A stretch of 20,067 nt of DNA from CAZNER01 sp964572065 (lineage in GTDB: Bacteria > Patescibacteriota > Dojkabacteria > JAHIVN01): positions 1-20,067 of the forward strand of contig CAZNER010000036.1 in the NCBI GenBank assembly GCA_964572065.1, in the 5' to 3' direction. Numbering within the stretch: position 1 is the stretch's first letter; each line of letters starts with the position of its first letter. The notes beneath the pieces were generated by a model that saw only the letters and a list, made by a program, of their open reading frames with translations, had not been told where the DNA came from and searched no databases. Below are positions 6,929 through 13,473 of the stretch, piece after piece. Both the position numbers and the translations under genes were made by a program.

Positions 6929-7339
6929 AATAGTAAATCTTTTTCTTTACTTTATTTTCTGCATCAAAGTATGGATTATCAACTTCAGGTAAATCGTCAG
7001 TATCTATATAATCATCATCTTCCATTCTGTTTTCATAAAGTTCTCTAACATCCTTCAATGGATTATCTTGCATTAAGAACTTACTATTAACTATGTTAGG
7101 ATTTTTAACTTTCTCTTCTTTAAAGGTTTCACTAAATATTTCTCTGGACTCTTTATATTTATCTAAGAATATAAGATATCGTTTTTGATTTTCAGGCAAA
7201 TCCATATCATTTTTTTTATGGAAATTCCTTACTTGCGATTTACAATAATCTCTATATAATTTCATTCCTGATATACCTNNNNNNNNNNTGGTCCCCAATA
7301 TTTTTTAATATCCTCTTTAGTAGTCTGAATCTTTGACAT
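6921..7339 (-). CDS. Unrecognised acidic protein interrupted by a 10-N assembly gap
   Basis: The 5' part starts at ATG 7339 (behind GATAGGAA, inside the end of the previous gene) and reads MSKIQTTKEDIKKYWGP into the gap at 7279-7288. The 3' part reads from the gap as GISGMKLYRDYCKSQVRN and continues to the stop at 6921. With exactly 10 missing bases the two halves are out of frame; a true gap of 8, 11 or another length equal to 2 modulo 3 would join them. The downstream half is helical and acidic (EDDDYIDTDDLPEVDN) with a basic end. A TTG at 7298 would be an inferior start. Function unknown. Confidence 0.62.
7279..7288. other. Assembly gap (10 N)
   Basis: Ten N bases, the usual placeholder for a scaffold join of unknown length. 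It falls inside a coding gene and breaks its frame, so true sequence is missing here. Confidence 0.98.
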
Positions 7340-7727
7340 TTCCTATCTTCCTTACCTTTATCTTGGGTTCGTCTTCATATAAGTCTACTGACCATATCTC
7401 TCTTTTCCCATCTTTACTTTCATTTACAATATACTCATAGTTTTCACTAAAATGAACATCATCTTCATCTAACAATAATGTATCGTGATATCTCTTTTCT
7501 AATTCCTCACAAATCATTTTATATCTTTGTTGTATTTCTTTATACTCTTCAAAATTCTTTGGATTATTTAAATCATGATCCAACTGATAATCCCATAAGT
7601 CTCTCTCATATTTAGTCTTTAAGAATCTAAGCCCTGACATATCAGTATCACTTAGAAATACATCATATGCTGGTTGACTTTTCCAGGATTTGGAGCGGAT
7701 GTTTTCTCTTGTAGTTTCACTCGACAT
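7317..7727 (-). CDS. Unrecognised acidic protein, first gene after the intergenic promoter
   Basis: A 136-residue protein, largely helical from 35 to 85 (TKYERDLWDYQLDHDLNN, IQQRYKMICEELEKRY), then a more strand-like acidic end (YEYIVNESKDG, EIWSVDLYEDEPKIKVRKI). The ATG at 7727 follows GGAGAGAAGAGGATT. It is preceded by one of the few real intergenic spaces, which holds a TATA-like element. The last 23 bases overlap the next gene. No family recognised. Confidence 0.72.
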   Translation of the reverse strand: MSSETTRENIRSKSWKSQPAYDVFLSDTDMSGLRFLKTKYERDLWDYQLDHDLNNPKNFEEYKEIQQRYKMICEELEKRYHDTLLLDEDDVHFSENYEYIVNESKDGKREIWSVDLYEDEPKIKVRKIGNVKDSDY

Positions 7728-7766
7728 TTATAGAATCCTCTTCTCTCCATTTACTATTACATATTA

Positions 7767-7782
7767 CCGAAAGGTTTATATA
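7767..7782 (+). promoter_or_regulatory. Archaeal-type BRE + TATA box, oriented rightward
   Basis: CCGAAAGG followed directly by TTTATATA matches the archaeal TFB-recognition element plus TATA box closely. In this orientation transcription would start near 7804 on the plus strand, against all genes. The complement (CTATATAAA preceded by CACAAA) is a weaker box on the minus strand, about 45 bases before the ATG at 7727, so it may instead, or also, drive the leftward genes. The region is a true intergenic gap (7728-7813), rare in this window. Confidence 0.55.
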
Positions 7783-7813
7783 GTTTGTGGTTGATATACA
7801 TAAAAATATATCT

Positions 7814-8140
7814 TCAATATAAGAAATCTCCAAGTCGAGTGTCATCCTTATCTGAATCCCAATTTAATCTTTTTCTATCTAGTGCCATTTTTGTAGCAGG
7901 AGATACTTTTATGGGTTTCACAGTATAGTTTGTTTTAGCATCTACATCAGTTACATATTCAATATACAATATTGATTCATGAGGTATAAAATAATTATAA
8001 TGACTTTCTTCATCTTCATCATTTACTATTATACCATTGTCTTCTGATGATACAATTACTCCTTCTATACTATCATCATTAGTTAGAAATATCTCTACGT
8101 ATTTATTCATAAATTCCTTTGATTTATTAATTTTCATCAT
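7814..8140 (-). CDS. Sm/Lsm-like protein
   Basis: A 108-residue protein. Residues 8-63 follow the Sm fold: helix KSKEFMNK, then YVEIFLTNDDSIEGVIVSS, EDNGIIVNDED, YFIPHESILYIEYV. The 'V-x-I-x-L-x-x-D-x-x-x-x-G-x-(V/L)' Sm1-like pattern and the terminal 'IP-x-x-x-I-x-x-I' Sm2-like strand are visible, although the RNA-contact residues of canonical SmAP/Hfq are not clear. The last 40 residues are a polar extension. Lsm proteins form rings that bind U-rich RNA, which would suit an AU-rich viral transcript. Starts at ATG 8140 or the adjacent 8137 with GGTGTAG upstream. Confidence 0.62.
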   Translation of the reverse strand: MMKINKSKEFMNKYVEIFLTNDDSIEGVIVSSEDNGIIVNDEDEESHYNYFIPHESILYIEYVTDVDAKTNYTVKPIKVSPATKMALDRKRLNWDSDKDDTRLGDFLY

Positions 8141-8279
8141 CTACACCATATCCTTTTAATTCACATACAATAGAGTTAAGTTTCTTTTTACTACTCCATC
8201 CAAGAGCATCTACAAATATATTCATTTGTTCTTCTGGATATATCTGTATGTGATTCTCATTTATTCTTATAACTTTCAT
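8127..8279 (-). CDS. Small unrecognised protein
   Basis: A 50-residue protein beginning MKVIRINENHIQIYPEEQMN, with strand, loop and helix character. The ATG at 8279 is preceded by AAGGTGTTAAT, a good ribosome-binding site, and the gene overlaps the next one by 14 bases. It lies directly after a hairpin that follows the SPFH gene. No family recognised. Confidence 0.65.
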   Translation of the reverse strand: MKVIRINENHIQIYPEEQMNIFVDALGWSSKKKLNSIVCELKGYGVDDEN

Positions 8280-8291
8280 ATTAACACCTTA

Positions 8292-8321
8292 AAGAGAAAG
8301 GGTTTATAGCCCTTTTCTCTT
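8292..8321 (-). terminator. Hairpin at the end of the SPFH gene, possible terminator or processing site
   Basis: An inverted repeat of 11-12 bases (AAGAGAAAGGG and its complement with one bulged base) around a 7-base loop straddles the stop codon of the SPFH gene. The RNA continues CUCUUUAAGG without a long U tract, so it is a weak terminator; a 3'-end stabiliser or attenuator is equally likely. Confidence 0.4.
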
Positions 8322-9848
8322 ATTTTTATTTACTTTTCTCTGCATCTGTTCTATCTTATCTTTAGTTGTCTCTAGCTCTTTCATTTTTTCTATTTGAGTT
8401 TTCTCTTTCTTGGGTTGTTCCTTTGGTTTAGATTTGCTCTTTGGTTTTCTAGTTGGTTTGGGTTGCTCTTCTTGCATCTCCTTACCAATTGATAACCCCT
8501 CAACAAATCCTAAATCGTTAGGCTTTGCTTTATTATGTAAGATAGCTTGTGCTGTATCAGGTGAACTCACATTAATACCCTCTATAAGTTTTCCCATATC
8601 AAAACCATCTCTAGCTCCATTACCTGCAAACACTCTCATGTCAGCATATTGTAGAGCCTCTGCTAAAGCTTTACCAACTTCAAGATCTTTGTTGACTAAC
8701 AATTCAGCTATTAATGCTCTAATTGCATTATCATCAAATTTATTAAGAGCTTCTTGTAAGTCTTCTTTACCCTCTGCTTCTGCTTGGAGCTTCTTCAAGA
8801 TAATCTCAGCTTCTGCTGTACCTGTTTCTCTTATGGGTGCAGCTTTTCCTATAGCTTTTTCTTGCTCTCTGATTTTATCTCCTTCTCCTTCTAGACGTTT
8901 TTGTTCTTTATTAATTGCTTCAACATCCTTTCTCTGTTCAGCATTTATTTTAGCTACAACTTTTTGTTGCTCCGCTAAAACTCTAGCTTTTTCTTTCTCA
9001 ATCTCTTGGTTTTTAACTTTATCTACTTTAGTTACCTCAAGTTGTTCTGCTAGAGCAGCTTTTTCTTTCTCTGCTATGAGCTTATCTTTCTGTTGTTGTC
9101 TCTTAGCTACTTCTTCATCTCTTTCTATCTCTCGTTTTTGAGCAGATTCATCAGCTATTGCTTCCTTTAATCGAGCCATTTTCTTTTGCTCTGCATTTTT
9201 CTGTCTAGCTTCAGAGTTAATCTGTTCTTCTATAATTGAAGAAATATCAGATATAACATGAGATTCTTCTGTGTCCTTAAATTCAACCAATTCAATATCC
9301 TTGAGAACTAATCCCCAGTTGGTTATTGCTGACTGTAGAGGTTCTATGATTTCTTTAATGATTCCTTCTCGATCATTAATAATCTCTCTTACAGTTTTCT
9401 TGGTTGTTGAATCCCTAGTTGTTGCCTGAACAACTTTAGATACTTGCTCTGATAGTTCTTTCATGTCACCATTAAATCTTCGTGCAGCAACTACAGGATC
9501 TGTAATAGCTACATAAGCCATGATGTCACATAAGAACCTAGCTCTGTCTATATCAAATGCTTTGAAATCTGTAACATCTATTGGTAAGATTTCCAGAGGC
9601 ATTGGATGTACATGCATACCTATTCCAGGTATAAATCCAGGAATTTTAAAGTATGCGGCTTTTCCACCTGAAGAGTATTCTCCTTCACCACTATGTTTTT
9701 TGTCTGAGCAAAATACTCTTGTCTTTCTACTTTGTACCACTACGTCAGCATAATTTGCTGGTGCAATCTTATACATACTAAATAAGATTAATAAAAAACC
9801 AGCTATTATGGCAACAATTAATAGTGGCCATATTAGTATTTCTATCAT
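8304..9848 (-). CDS. SPFH/flotillin-like membrane protein
   Basis: A 514-residue protein with a single N-terminal membrane segment (about 4-27), an SPFH/prohibitin-like domain (about 28-200; PLEILPIDVTDFKAFDIDRA, VAITDPVVAARRF, NWGLVLKDIELVEF), a long Glu/Lys/Ala/Gln coiled coil (about 200-345), and a flotillin-type C-terminus (RETGTAEAEI, ALAEALQYADMRVFAGNG). A basic Lys/Pro tail of about 60 residues ends it. Flotillins assemble into large membrane-bound rings or cages organising membrane domains. Such a large, intact copy in a compact viral genome is unusual; it may remodel the host membrane or form part of a membrane-associated structure. GGAGAAAG precedes the ATG. Confidence 0.9.
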   Translation of the reverse strand: MIEILIWPLLIVAIIAGFLLILFSMYKIAPANYADVVVQSRKTRVFCSDKKHSGEGEYSSGGKAAYFKIPGFIPGIGMHVHPMPLEILPIDVTDFKAFDIDRARFLCDIMAYVAITDPVVAARRFNGDMKELSEQVSKVVQATTRDSTTKKTVREIINDREGIIKEIIEPLQSAITNWGLVLKDIELVEFKDTEESHVISDISSIIEEQINSEARQKNAEQKKMARLKEAIADESAQKREIERDEEVAKRQQQKDKLIAEKEKAALAEQLEVTKVDKVKNQEIEKEKARVLAEQQKVVAKINAEQRKDVEAINKEQKRLEGEGDKIREQEKAIGKAAPIRETGTAEAEIILKKLQAEAEGKEDLQEALNKFDDNAIRALIAELLVNKDLEVGKALAEALQYADMRVFAGNGARDGFDMGKLIEGINVSSPDTAQAILHNKAKPNDLGFVEGLSIGKEMQEEQPKPTRKPKSKSKPKEQPKKEKTQIEKMKELETTKDKIEQMQRKVNKNKRKGL

Positions 9849-9873
9849 TTTTTCTTTCTCCTATATTTTTTTT

Positions 9874-10101
9874 TTATTCTTTTTCTCTTGCACTTAATCT
9901 TATAGAACCATCATATATTTTGTTGGTTACCATTTGATTAAGTATTTTGGTTATAAGTCCATCTTCAGTTTTGACATATATATTCTTACCATTGTCGATG
10001 TCCTTATATGCTTGCTCCATGTCTTCAATCGACTTGAAGACTATTTTATCTCCAGCTGTCTTCTCACCGAGAGACAACTCTTCTACACTATATACTTCCA
10101 T
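9874..10101 (-). CDS. Small acidic unrecognised protein
   Basis: A 75-residue acidic protein (MEVYSVEELSLGEKTAGDKI...), alternating short strands and helices: IVFKSIEDMEQAYKDI, KNIYVKTEDGLITKIL. The ATG at 10101 follows AAAAGGAGAAATT, which overlaps the end of the preceding gene. It directly precedes the SPFH gene in the transcript, so the two may be co-translated. No family recognised. Confidence 0.7.
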   Translation of the reverse strand: MEVYSVEELSLGEKTAGDKIVFKSIEDMEQAYKDIDNGKNIYVKTEDGLITKILNQMVTNKIYDGSIRLSAREKE

Positions 10102-10103
10102 AA

Positions 10104-10310
10104 TTAATTTCTCCTTTTACCTGTTATTACATTTATTACTTCTATTGGTTTTTCCTTCATATATACATTACAATCATTCTTTAAACGTATATTTGTTTTA
10201 TTTCCAGATTTATTATTATATGTATAATTCTCTATAGACACTATATAGTTTATATTAATTATATCACTGTCTTCATTCTCTGTTATTAAAAAGTTCTTTA
10301 CTTTCTTCAT
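10104..10310 (-). CDS. Small beta-strand protein, FlbD-like layout
   Basis: A 68-residue protein: KKVKNFLITE, ININYIVSIENYTY, KTNIRLKNDCNVYMKEKP, IEVINVI. The order 'I-N-x-x-x-I-V-S-I-E ... K-T-x-I-R-L-K-N' resembles the small FlbD/YjbF-type beta domains seen in many viral and mobile genomes, where function is unknown. GGAGTGAAAATCTT precedes the ATG at 10310. I make no functional claim. Confidence 0.65.
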   Translation of the reverse strand: MKKVKNFLITENEDSDIININYIVSIENYTYNNKSGNKTNIRLKNDCNVYMKEKPIEVINVITGKRRN

Positions 10311-10323
10311 AAGATTTTCACTC

Positions 10324-10719
10324 CTATAAATCCCTTATCATTTTTGATTCTAATACGAAATCGTAATCCTTAGTAATATTTAATTCAAATATGAACCTAT
10401 CATCTTCATAAGATTGAACATTCTTTAATCTTTCTAGAATGATATTACAATCAAAGTCTTTTAAGTTCCCATAGTAAGATGCTCGGTATCTAGTTCCATA
10501 TTGATCAACTACATATTTGAATTTCATACCATCACACATTTGTAATACTTGTTGGACAAATGGATAGTATACATCTATTGAGCCTTTATATATATTAAAG
10601 TGTATACCACCTAGAGTTTTACCATCATCTGTTTTAAATACACTACCCCATATAGTTACTTGATATTCTTCATTCTCTTGTTTATCAGTTAATCTTATCT
10701 CTCCAACTTTCTTTCTCAT
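10324..10719 (-). CDS. Unrecognised protein with M-I-R-D-L tail
   Basis: A 131-residue protein, beta-rich (EIRLTDKQENEEYQVTIWG, GGIHFNIYKGSIDVYY, KYVVDQYGTRYRASYYG). It ends ESKMIRDL-TAG, the shared tail pattern, although the next gene starts 14 bases later and uses its own GGAGTGA after this stop. The tail is therefore kept without an ATGA overlap or an embedded ribosome-binding site. Start at 10719 follows AAGGATTATAAT. No family recognised. Confidence 0.73.
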   Translation of the reverse strand: MRKKVGEIRLTDKQENEEYQVTIWGSVFKTDDGKTLGGIHFNIYKGSIDVYYPFVQQVLQMCDGMKFKYVVDQYGTRYRASYYGNLKDFDCNIILERLKNVQSYEDDRFIFELNITKDYDFVLESKMIRDL

Positions 10720-10720
10720 A

Positions 10721-11053
10721 TTATAATCCTTCTATAAAGAAATCCTCATTATAATTCTCGATTATTCCCTTCATTATTTTAAAATGATTTAGATAACAAG
10801 ATTTATGTATAGCAAATACTTGAGGTAAAGTTATTATTTCTCCTTCATTATTTTTATCAGGCATTACTACTCTTAATATAAATGATAAATTAGTTTCATC
10901 TGACATAACATCTTCAATTGTCATTAATTCTCCACAGATACCACAATATCTTTCATATCCTTCATCAGTTTTAATTTTATTTGCTCGTATTATTTCAGGA
11001 AAATTCTGTCGTATACATGTATTTTTATTATATCCCTTTTTATTTATTTTCAT
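10721..11053 (-). CDS. Small protein with treble-clef-like zinc motif
   Basis: A 110-residue protein with C37-x-x-C40 (CGICGELM) and a later H-K-S-C-Y-L-N-H motif around 83-90, together a likely zinc site of the HNH/treble-clef type but without a visible catalytic His pair. The basic N-terminus (MKINKKGYNKNTCIRQN) could touch nucleic acid. The C-terminus EDFFIEGL is a degenerate version of the shared tail (F-I-E-G-L). Start overlaps the previous stop as ATGA. Confidence 0.7.
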   Translation of the reverse strand: MKINKKGYNKNTCIRQNFPEIIRANKIKTDEGYERYCGICGELMTIEDVMSDETNLSFILRVVMPDKNNEGEIITLPQVFAIHKSCYLNHFKIMKGIIENYNEDFFIEGL

Positions 11054-11346
11054 AGCATATCCAACATAAGCTCTTCTAGTTCCTCTTCAGGAACTTTTTC
11101 ATCTAACATAAAAGCTTCAGGTCTAAACTCTTCTCCAAATACCATAAAATCTATATCCTTTTCTCCAGGAAATTTTTTACTCAAACCAACATTTAAATAT
11201 TTAACGGTTGCTGTTCTATATACACCATCTTCATATATAGTTGGTCTATTATAATTGTAATTTAATATGATATAATATAAAGCCTCATGTTTATGATTTC
11301 TATCATATCTTCTTCTAATCTCACCAACTTTAGGCCAGTCTCTCAT
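11050..11346 (-). CDS. Middle-cassette protein, M-L-D-M-L tail
   Basis: A 98-residue protein beginning MRDWPKVGEIRRRYDRNH, then strand-like YYIILNYNY and RTATVKYLNVGL, ending VPEEELEELMLDML. The tail fits the shared helix-M-hydrophobic-x-x-L pattern. The starting 'VGEIRR' resembles the VGEIRL of the gene at 10324-10719, so the two may share an N-terminal strand. Both ends overlap neighbours as ATGA. Family unknown. Confidence 0.72.
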   Translation of the reverse strand: MRDWPKVGEIRRRYDRNHKHEALYYIILNYNYNRPTIYEDGVYRTATVKYLNVGLSKKFPGEKDIDFMVFGEEFRPEAFMLDEKVPEEELEELMLDML

Positions 11347-11561
11347 AATAACTCTACCATAGCTTCTTCCTTTGTTATTTTCTCAAGATTCCAATGTGTT
11401 TGTTTAAGAGCAGAATAATGTGAACCTTCATAACCATTTTCAGAAAATAATATTTCTATTTCATAATCTTCTCCTTTCTGTTCCACTACTTTAACAATTT
11501 CAACTACATTTTTATACTCTTTACTAGTAGCTTTTATATAATCTCCAACTTGAAACTTCAT
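11343..11561 (-). CDS. SH3/KOW-like small protein, M-V-E-L-L tail
   Basis: A 72-residue protein: MKFQVGDYIKATSKEYKNVV opens like an SH3/KOW-type barrel (short strand, G-D, strand), followed by EIVKVVEQKGEDYEIEILF and ending LEKITKEEAMVELL. It is one of a tandem set of paralogues at 11343-12636 sharing the same opening and tail. The ATG at 11561 sits in an ATGA overlap with GGTGGAATT upstream, encoded by the tail of the previous gene. Function unknown. Confidence 0.75.
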   Translation of the reverse strand: MKFQVGDYIKATSKEYKNVVEIVKVVEQKGEDYEIEILFSENGYEGSHYSALKQTHWNLEKITKEEAMVELL

Positions 11562-11812
11562 AATAATTCCACCATAGCTTCATCTAATGATATTATTTCT
11601 GATTCCTTTTCCATTGGACTATTAACCTGAAAATTATCTTCAATACATTCTTTATTATGAGTATAATTTAATTTCCTATATAAATAAAAGGGTTTCTTAG
11701 AAAGTTGCTTTAATTGGAAAGGACTTCTATATATGTCTTTTGGGCTAACTACATCAAATATATATCCAACTAGTTCGTGACATCTAAAGTAATCTCCCTT
11801 TTTAAATTTCAT
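11558..11812 (-). CDS. SH3/KOW-like small protein, M-V-E-L-L tail
   Basis: An 84-residue paralogue in the tandem set: MKFKKGDYFRCHELVGYIFD at the start, a basic aromatic middle (KQLSKKPFYLYRKLNYTHN), and ISLDEAMVELL at the end. The first seven residues equal those of the gene at 12409-12636, and the DNA around this start is nearly repeated there. Both ends are ATGA overlaps. Head conserved, middle divergent, tail conserved. Confidence 0.75.
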   Translation of the reverse strand: MKFKKGDYFRCHELVGYIFDVVSPKDIYRSPFQLKQLSKKPFYLYRKLNYTHNKECIEDNFQVNSPMEKESEIISLDEAMVELL

Positions 11813-11952
11813 AACTCCTCAACCATTACTTCATCATCATCCATTTCCTCTAAATACATACCCTTATTCTCATAATATTTAATTCTATAATATTTACTGT
11901 TAACAATTACTATATCATTTTCTCTACCAATAATAGTCCCATTTCTATACAT
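11809..11952 (-). CDS. Very small cassette protein, M-V-E-E-L tail
   Basis: A 47-residue protein reading MYRNGTIIGRENDIVIVNSK, then YYRIKYYENKGMYLEEMDDD and EVMVEEL-stop. It is linked to its upstream neighbour by a TAATG stop/start and to the next gene by ATGA, and carries the shared tail, so it is a real, very short member. It has the strand-turn-strand body of the SH3-like set but lacks the MKFKKGDY opening. GGTGGAATTATTATAATG spans its ribosome-binding site and start. Confidence 0.72.
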   Translation of the reverse strand: MYRNGTIIGRENDIVIVNSKYYRIKYYENKGMYLEEMDDDEVMVEEL

Positions 11953-12173
11953 TATAATAATTCCACCATTAATTCATCCTTAGTTAATTTTTCAACTTGT
12001 TCTTCCCAACAATGTATTTGGATATATTTATTATATATTGGAGCTAATATTAATTGATCAGGTAATACATCTTTACATATAATTTCACATATAGTTCCCT
12101 TTTTAACTGTTACATTATCTCTTATATTAGCTACTGAATATTTTAATCTTCTATATTTATTTATATCCTTCAT
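11952..12173 (-). CDS. Small cassette protein, M-V-E-L-L tail
   Basis: A 73-residue basic protein: MKDINKYRRLKYSVANIRDN, VTVKKGTICEIICKDV, LILAPIYNKYIQIHCWEEQ, ending KLTKDELMVELL. The middle 'V-K-K-G-T-x-C-E-I' fits an SH3-like barrel even though the MKFKKGDY opening is missing. Starts at 12173 in an ATGA overlap with GGATTACT upstream. Shared tail and position tie it to the array; function unknown. Confidence 0.73.
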   Translation of the reverse strand: MKDINKYRRLKYSVANIRDNVTVKKGTICEIICKDVLPDQLILAPIYNKYIQIHCWEEQVEKLTKDELMVELL

Positions 12174-12412
12174 AGTAATCCTATCATAACTTCATCCTTA
12201 GTAACTAATTTAACTTTCTCCTTGCTTGGTTCATAGAAACAAAAATCTTGTCTATAAACATTAGATATATTAAGGTGCTTACATATATACATCTTATAAC
12301 CATATCTTTTATAAATAATATTTTCAACTATAACAAATAACCTTTTACCTATTTCACTTTGAAATCCATCCATATCTATAATCTCTAAATAATCTCCAAC
12401 TTTATACTTCAA
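12170..12412 (-). CDS. SH3/KOW-like small protein with TTG start, M-I-G-L-L tail
   Basis: An 80-residue paralogue beginning (M)KYKVGDYLEIIDMDGFQS and ending LVTKDEVMIGLL. The start codon is TTG at 12412, overlapping the previous stop as TTGA, with GGTGGAG upstream; no better ATG exists. The tail reads ATG ATA GGA TTA CTA TGA: M-I is kept while the next gene's ribosome-binding site has moved to GGATT. This argues for selection on the tail peptide itself. Confidence 0.74.
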   Translation of the reverse strand: MKYKVGDYLEIIDMDGFQSEIGKRLFVIVENIIYKRYGYKMYICKHLNISNVYRQDFCFYEPSKEKVKLVTKDEVMIGLL

Positions 12413-12636
12413 AGTAACTCCACCATAGCCTCCTCTTTACTTAGTTTCTTTAAACCTCTATTATCATATATCTCTACAGATCCTGATGCTTCACCAGTTA
12501 TATATAATACAGTATAAGGATATTCATGGTTATGAACTATCTCCTTTATTATACCTATATTACCTATTTGATTTTTTAGATATACATAATCGTAATGTTT
12601 AACTATTTTTACGTAATCTCCCTTTTTAAATTTCAT
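12409..12636 (-). CDS. SH3/KOW-like small protein, M-V-E-L-L tail
   Basis: A 75-residue protein and the clearest example of the family: MKFKKGDYVKIVKHYDYVYL, NQIGNIGIIKEIVHNHEYPY, TVLYITGEASGSVEIYDNRG, LKKLSKEEAMVELL. The G-D-Y-V, G-N-I-G-I-I and strand pattern fits an SH3-like barrel of the KOW/Tudor type, often used to bind proteins or nucleic acid. ATGA overlap at its start. Its tail carries GGTGGAG for the TTG-started next gene. Confidence 0.76.
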   Translation of the reverse strand: MKFKKGDYVKIVKHYDYVYLKNQIGNIGIIKEIVHNHEYPYTVLYITGEASGSVEIYDNRGLKKLSKEEAMVELL

Positions 12637-12794
12637 AATAAATATACCATCAATTCATCTTCGTTTAATGGACCTATTATATCTAGTTCTAATACAGCAT
12701 CAGGACTAACTACTATTTTGTAACCATGTATTTTATCATCGTATTTCTTAACATACATACCTATAGCATCCATATAAGGTAAATCTTGATACAT
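12633..12794 (-). CDS. Small cassette protein, M-V-Y-L-L tail; start uncertain or 5' degraded
   Basis: From the ATG at 12794 the product is 53 residues (MYQDLPYMDAIGMYVKKYDD ... GPLNEDELMVYLL) and ends with the shared tail in an ATGA overlap. The frame is open 15 codons further upstream and reads DEWYYSDGIGVFKLTM, which looks like coding sequence and resembles the F-K-D-G-I element of other tail-bearing proteins, but no ATG/GTG/TTG is present there. An ATG at about 12840 in another frame (ATGAATGG) lies in the right place, so a small frameshift may have cut off the original start. Confidence 0.6.
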   Translation of the reverse strand: MYQDLPYMDAIGMYVKKYDDKIHGYKIVVSPDAVLELDIIGPLNEDELMVYLL

Positions 12795-12873
12795 AGTTAA
12801 TTTAAATACCCCTATACCATCAGAATAATACCATTCATCTTAATCTAAATTTGATAATATATTTAGAGATTTA

Positions 12874-13467
12874 TTAATGTATTTTAAATTTGATGTCTCC
12901 TTTTCCTTCATAACACCACATACAATCATTACATTTTATAGAATTACCCTTACCCTTAGTACATTCTCTAATCTTTGAGACATCATCTTTATGATTACCT
13001 ATCTTATTTTTACCATCATCTATTACATAAGCTTTTAATCCCGTTTCAGGTACACCCTTACTATCTGGCCATATTGTCCAATACCTTACTGTATTATCAG
13101 GTAAATTGCTCCAGTCTAAATCATACATCTGAGTATATATTAAGAACTTCTTTTCAGGAAATTTATTACATATCTTTATCCACTTATTAAGATACTCTTG
13201 ACTATAGAAATCTCCTGATTCATGTATCCTTATATATTCAGATTTAATTTTGCTTATCTTCTCTGTAGCTTTTTTAACAAATGATTTCTTTTTAGTATCT
13301 TCATAGTTTCTTCTTCTACTAGGTAATACTTGCTTATAACACATCTCAGCTTTTTTAGCGTAACAATATTTCTCACAGTTATCAGTTCTACCAGGACAAG
13401 TTTGAACTGCTGGTAAACTGAATGTTGGGATATTCATTCTTATATTGCCAGGACTTATATATACCAT
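12874..13467 (-). CDS. GP88-family protein
   Basis: A 197-residue cysteine-rich protein matching the phage 'gene product 88' family: NIPTFSLPAVQTCPGRTDNC, C-Y-A-K at 35-38, C43, RRRNYE, then IRIHESGDFYSQEYLNKWIK, a YWTIWPDS segment, and a C-terminal C169 ... C179-x-x-C182-x-x-C185 cluster. The conserved cysteines (24, 31, 35, 43 and the terminal set) suggest one or more bound metals or an Fe-S cluster; the family's activity is, as far as I know, not established. GAGGAG precedes the ATG at 13467. It recurs in phages and plasmids, supporting a mobile-element origin for this window. Confidence 0.85.
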   Translation of the reverse strand: MVYISPGNIRMNIPTFSLPAVQTCPGRTDNCEKYCYAKKAEMCYKQVLPSRRRNYEDTKKKSFVKKATEKISKIKSEYIRIHESGDFYSQEYLNKWIKICNKFPEKKFLIYTQMYDLDWSNLPDNTVRYWTIWPDSKGVPETGLKAYVIDDGKNKIGNHKDDVSKIRECTKGKGNSIKCNDCMWCYEGKGDIKFKIH

Positions 13468-13473
13468 ATAATA

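Larger units (their letters stand above)
11343..12794 (-). repeat. Tandem array of seven paralogous small genes (middle cassette)
   Basis: Seven consecutive genes are chained by 1-4 base stop/start overlaps. Four open with MK(F/Y)-(K/Q/V)-x-G-D-Y, all end with (E/D)-(A/V/L)-M-(V/I)-x-x-L, and the DNA at gene junctions (tail, overlap, head) is nearly repeated while gene middles diverge. This is what repeated gene duplication with fast divergence of the core would give. Confidence 0.7.

Noticed and set aside
8292..8321. Strong intrinsic terminator
   Set aside because: The stem is AU-rich with a bulge and lacks a following U tract, and the next gene starts 13 bases later; kept only as a weak candidate.
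8410..9141. A 243-codon rightward open frame opposite the SPFH coiled coil
   Set aside because: Its Ser/Leu/Cys-rich product is what the complement of Lys/Glu/Ala-rich coiled-coil codons gives; there is no ribosome-binding site or family pattern.
11343..12794. CRISPR array or regulatory repeat at the recurring junction sequence
   Set aside because: The repeated stretches are gene ends and starts in coding frame, at irregular spacing, with protein-level similarity; no spacer-like units.
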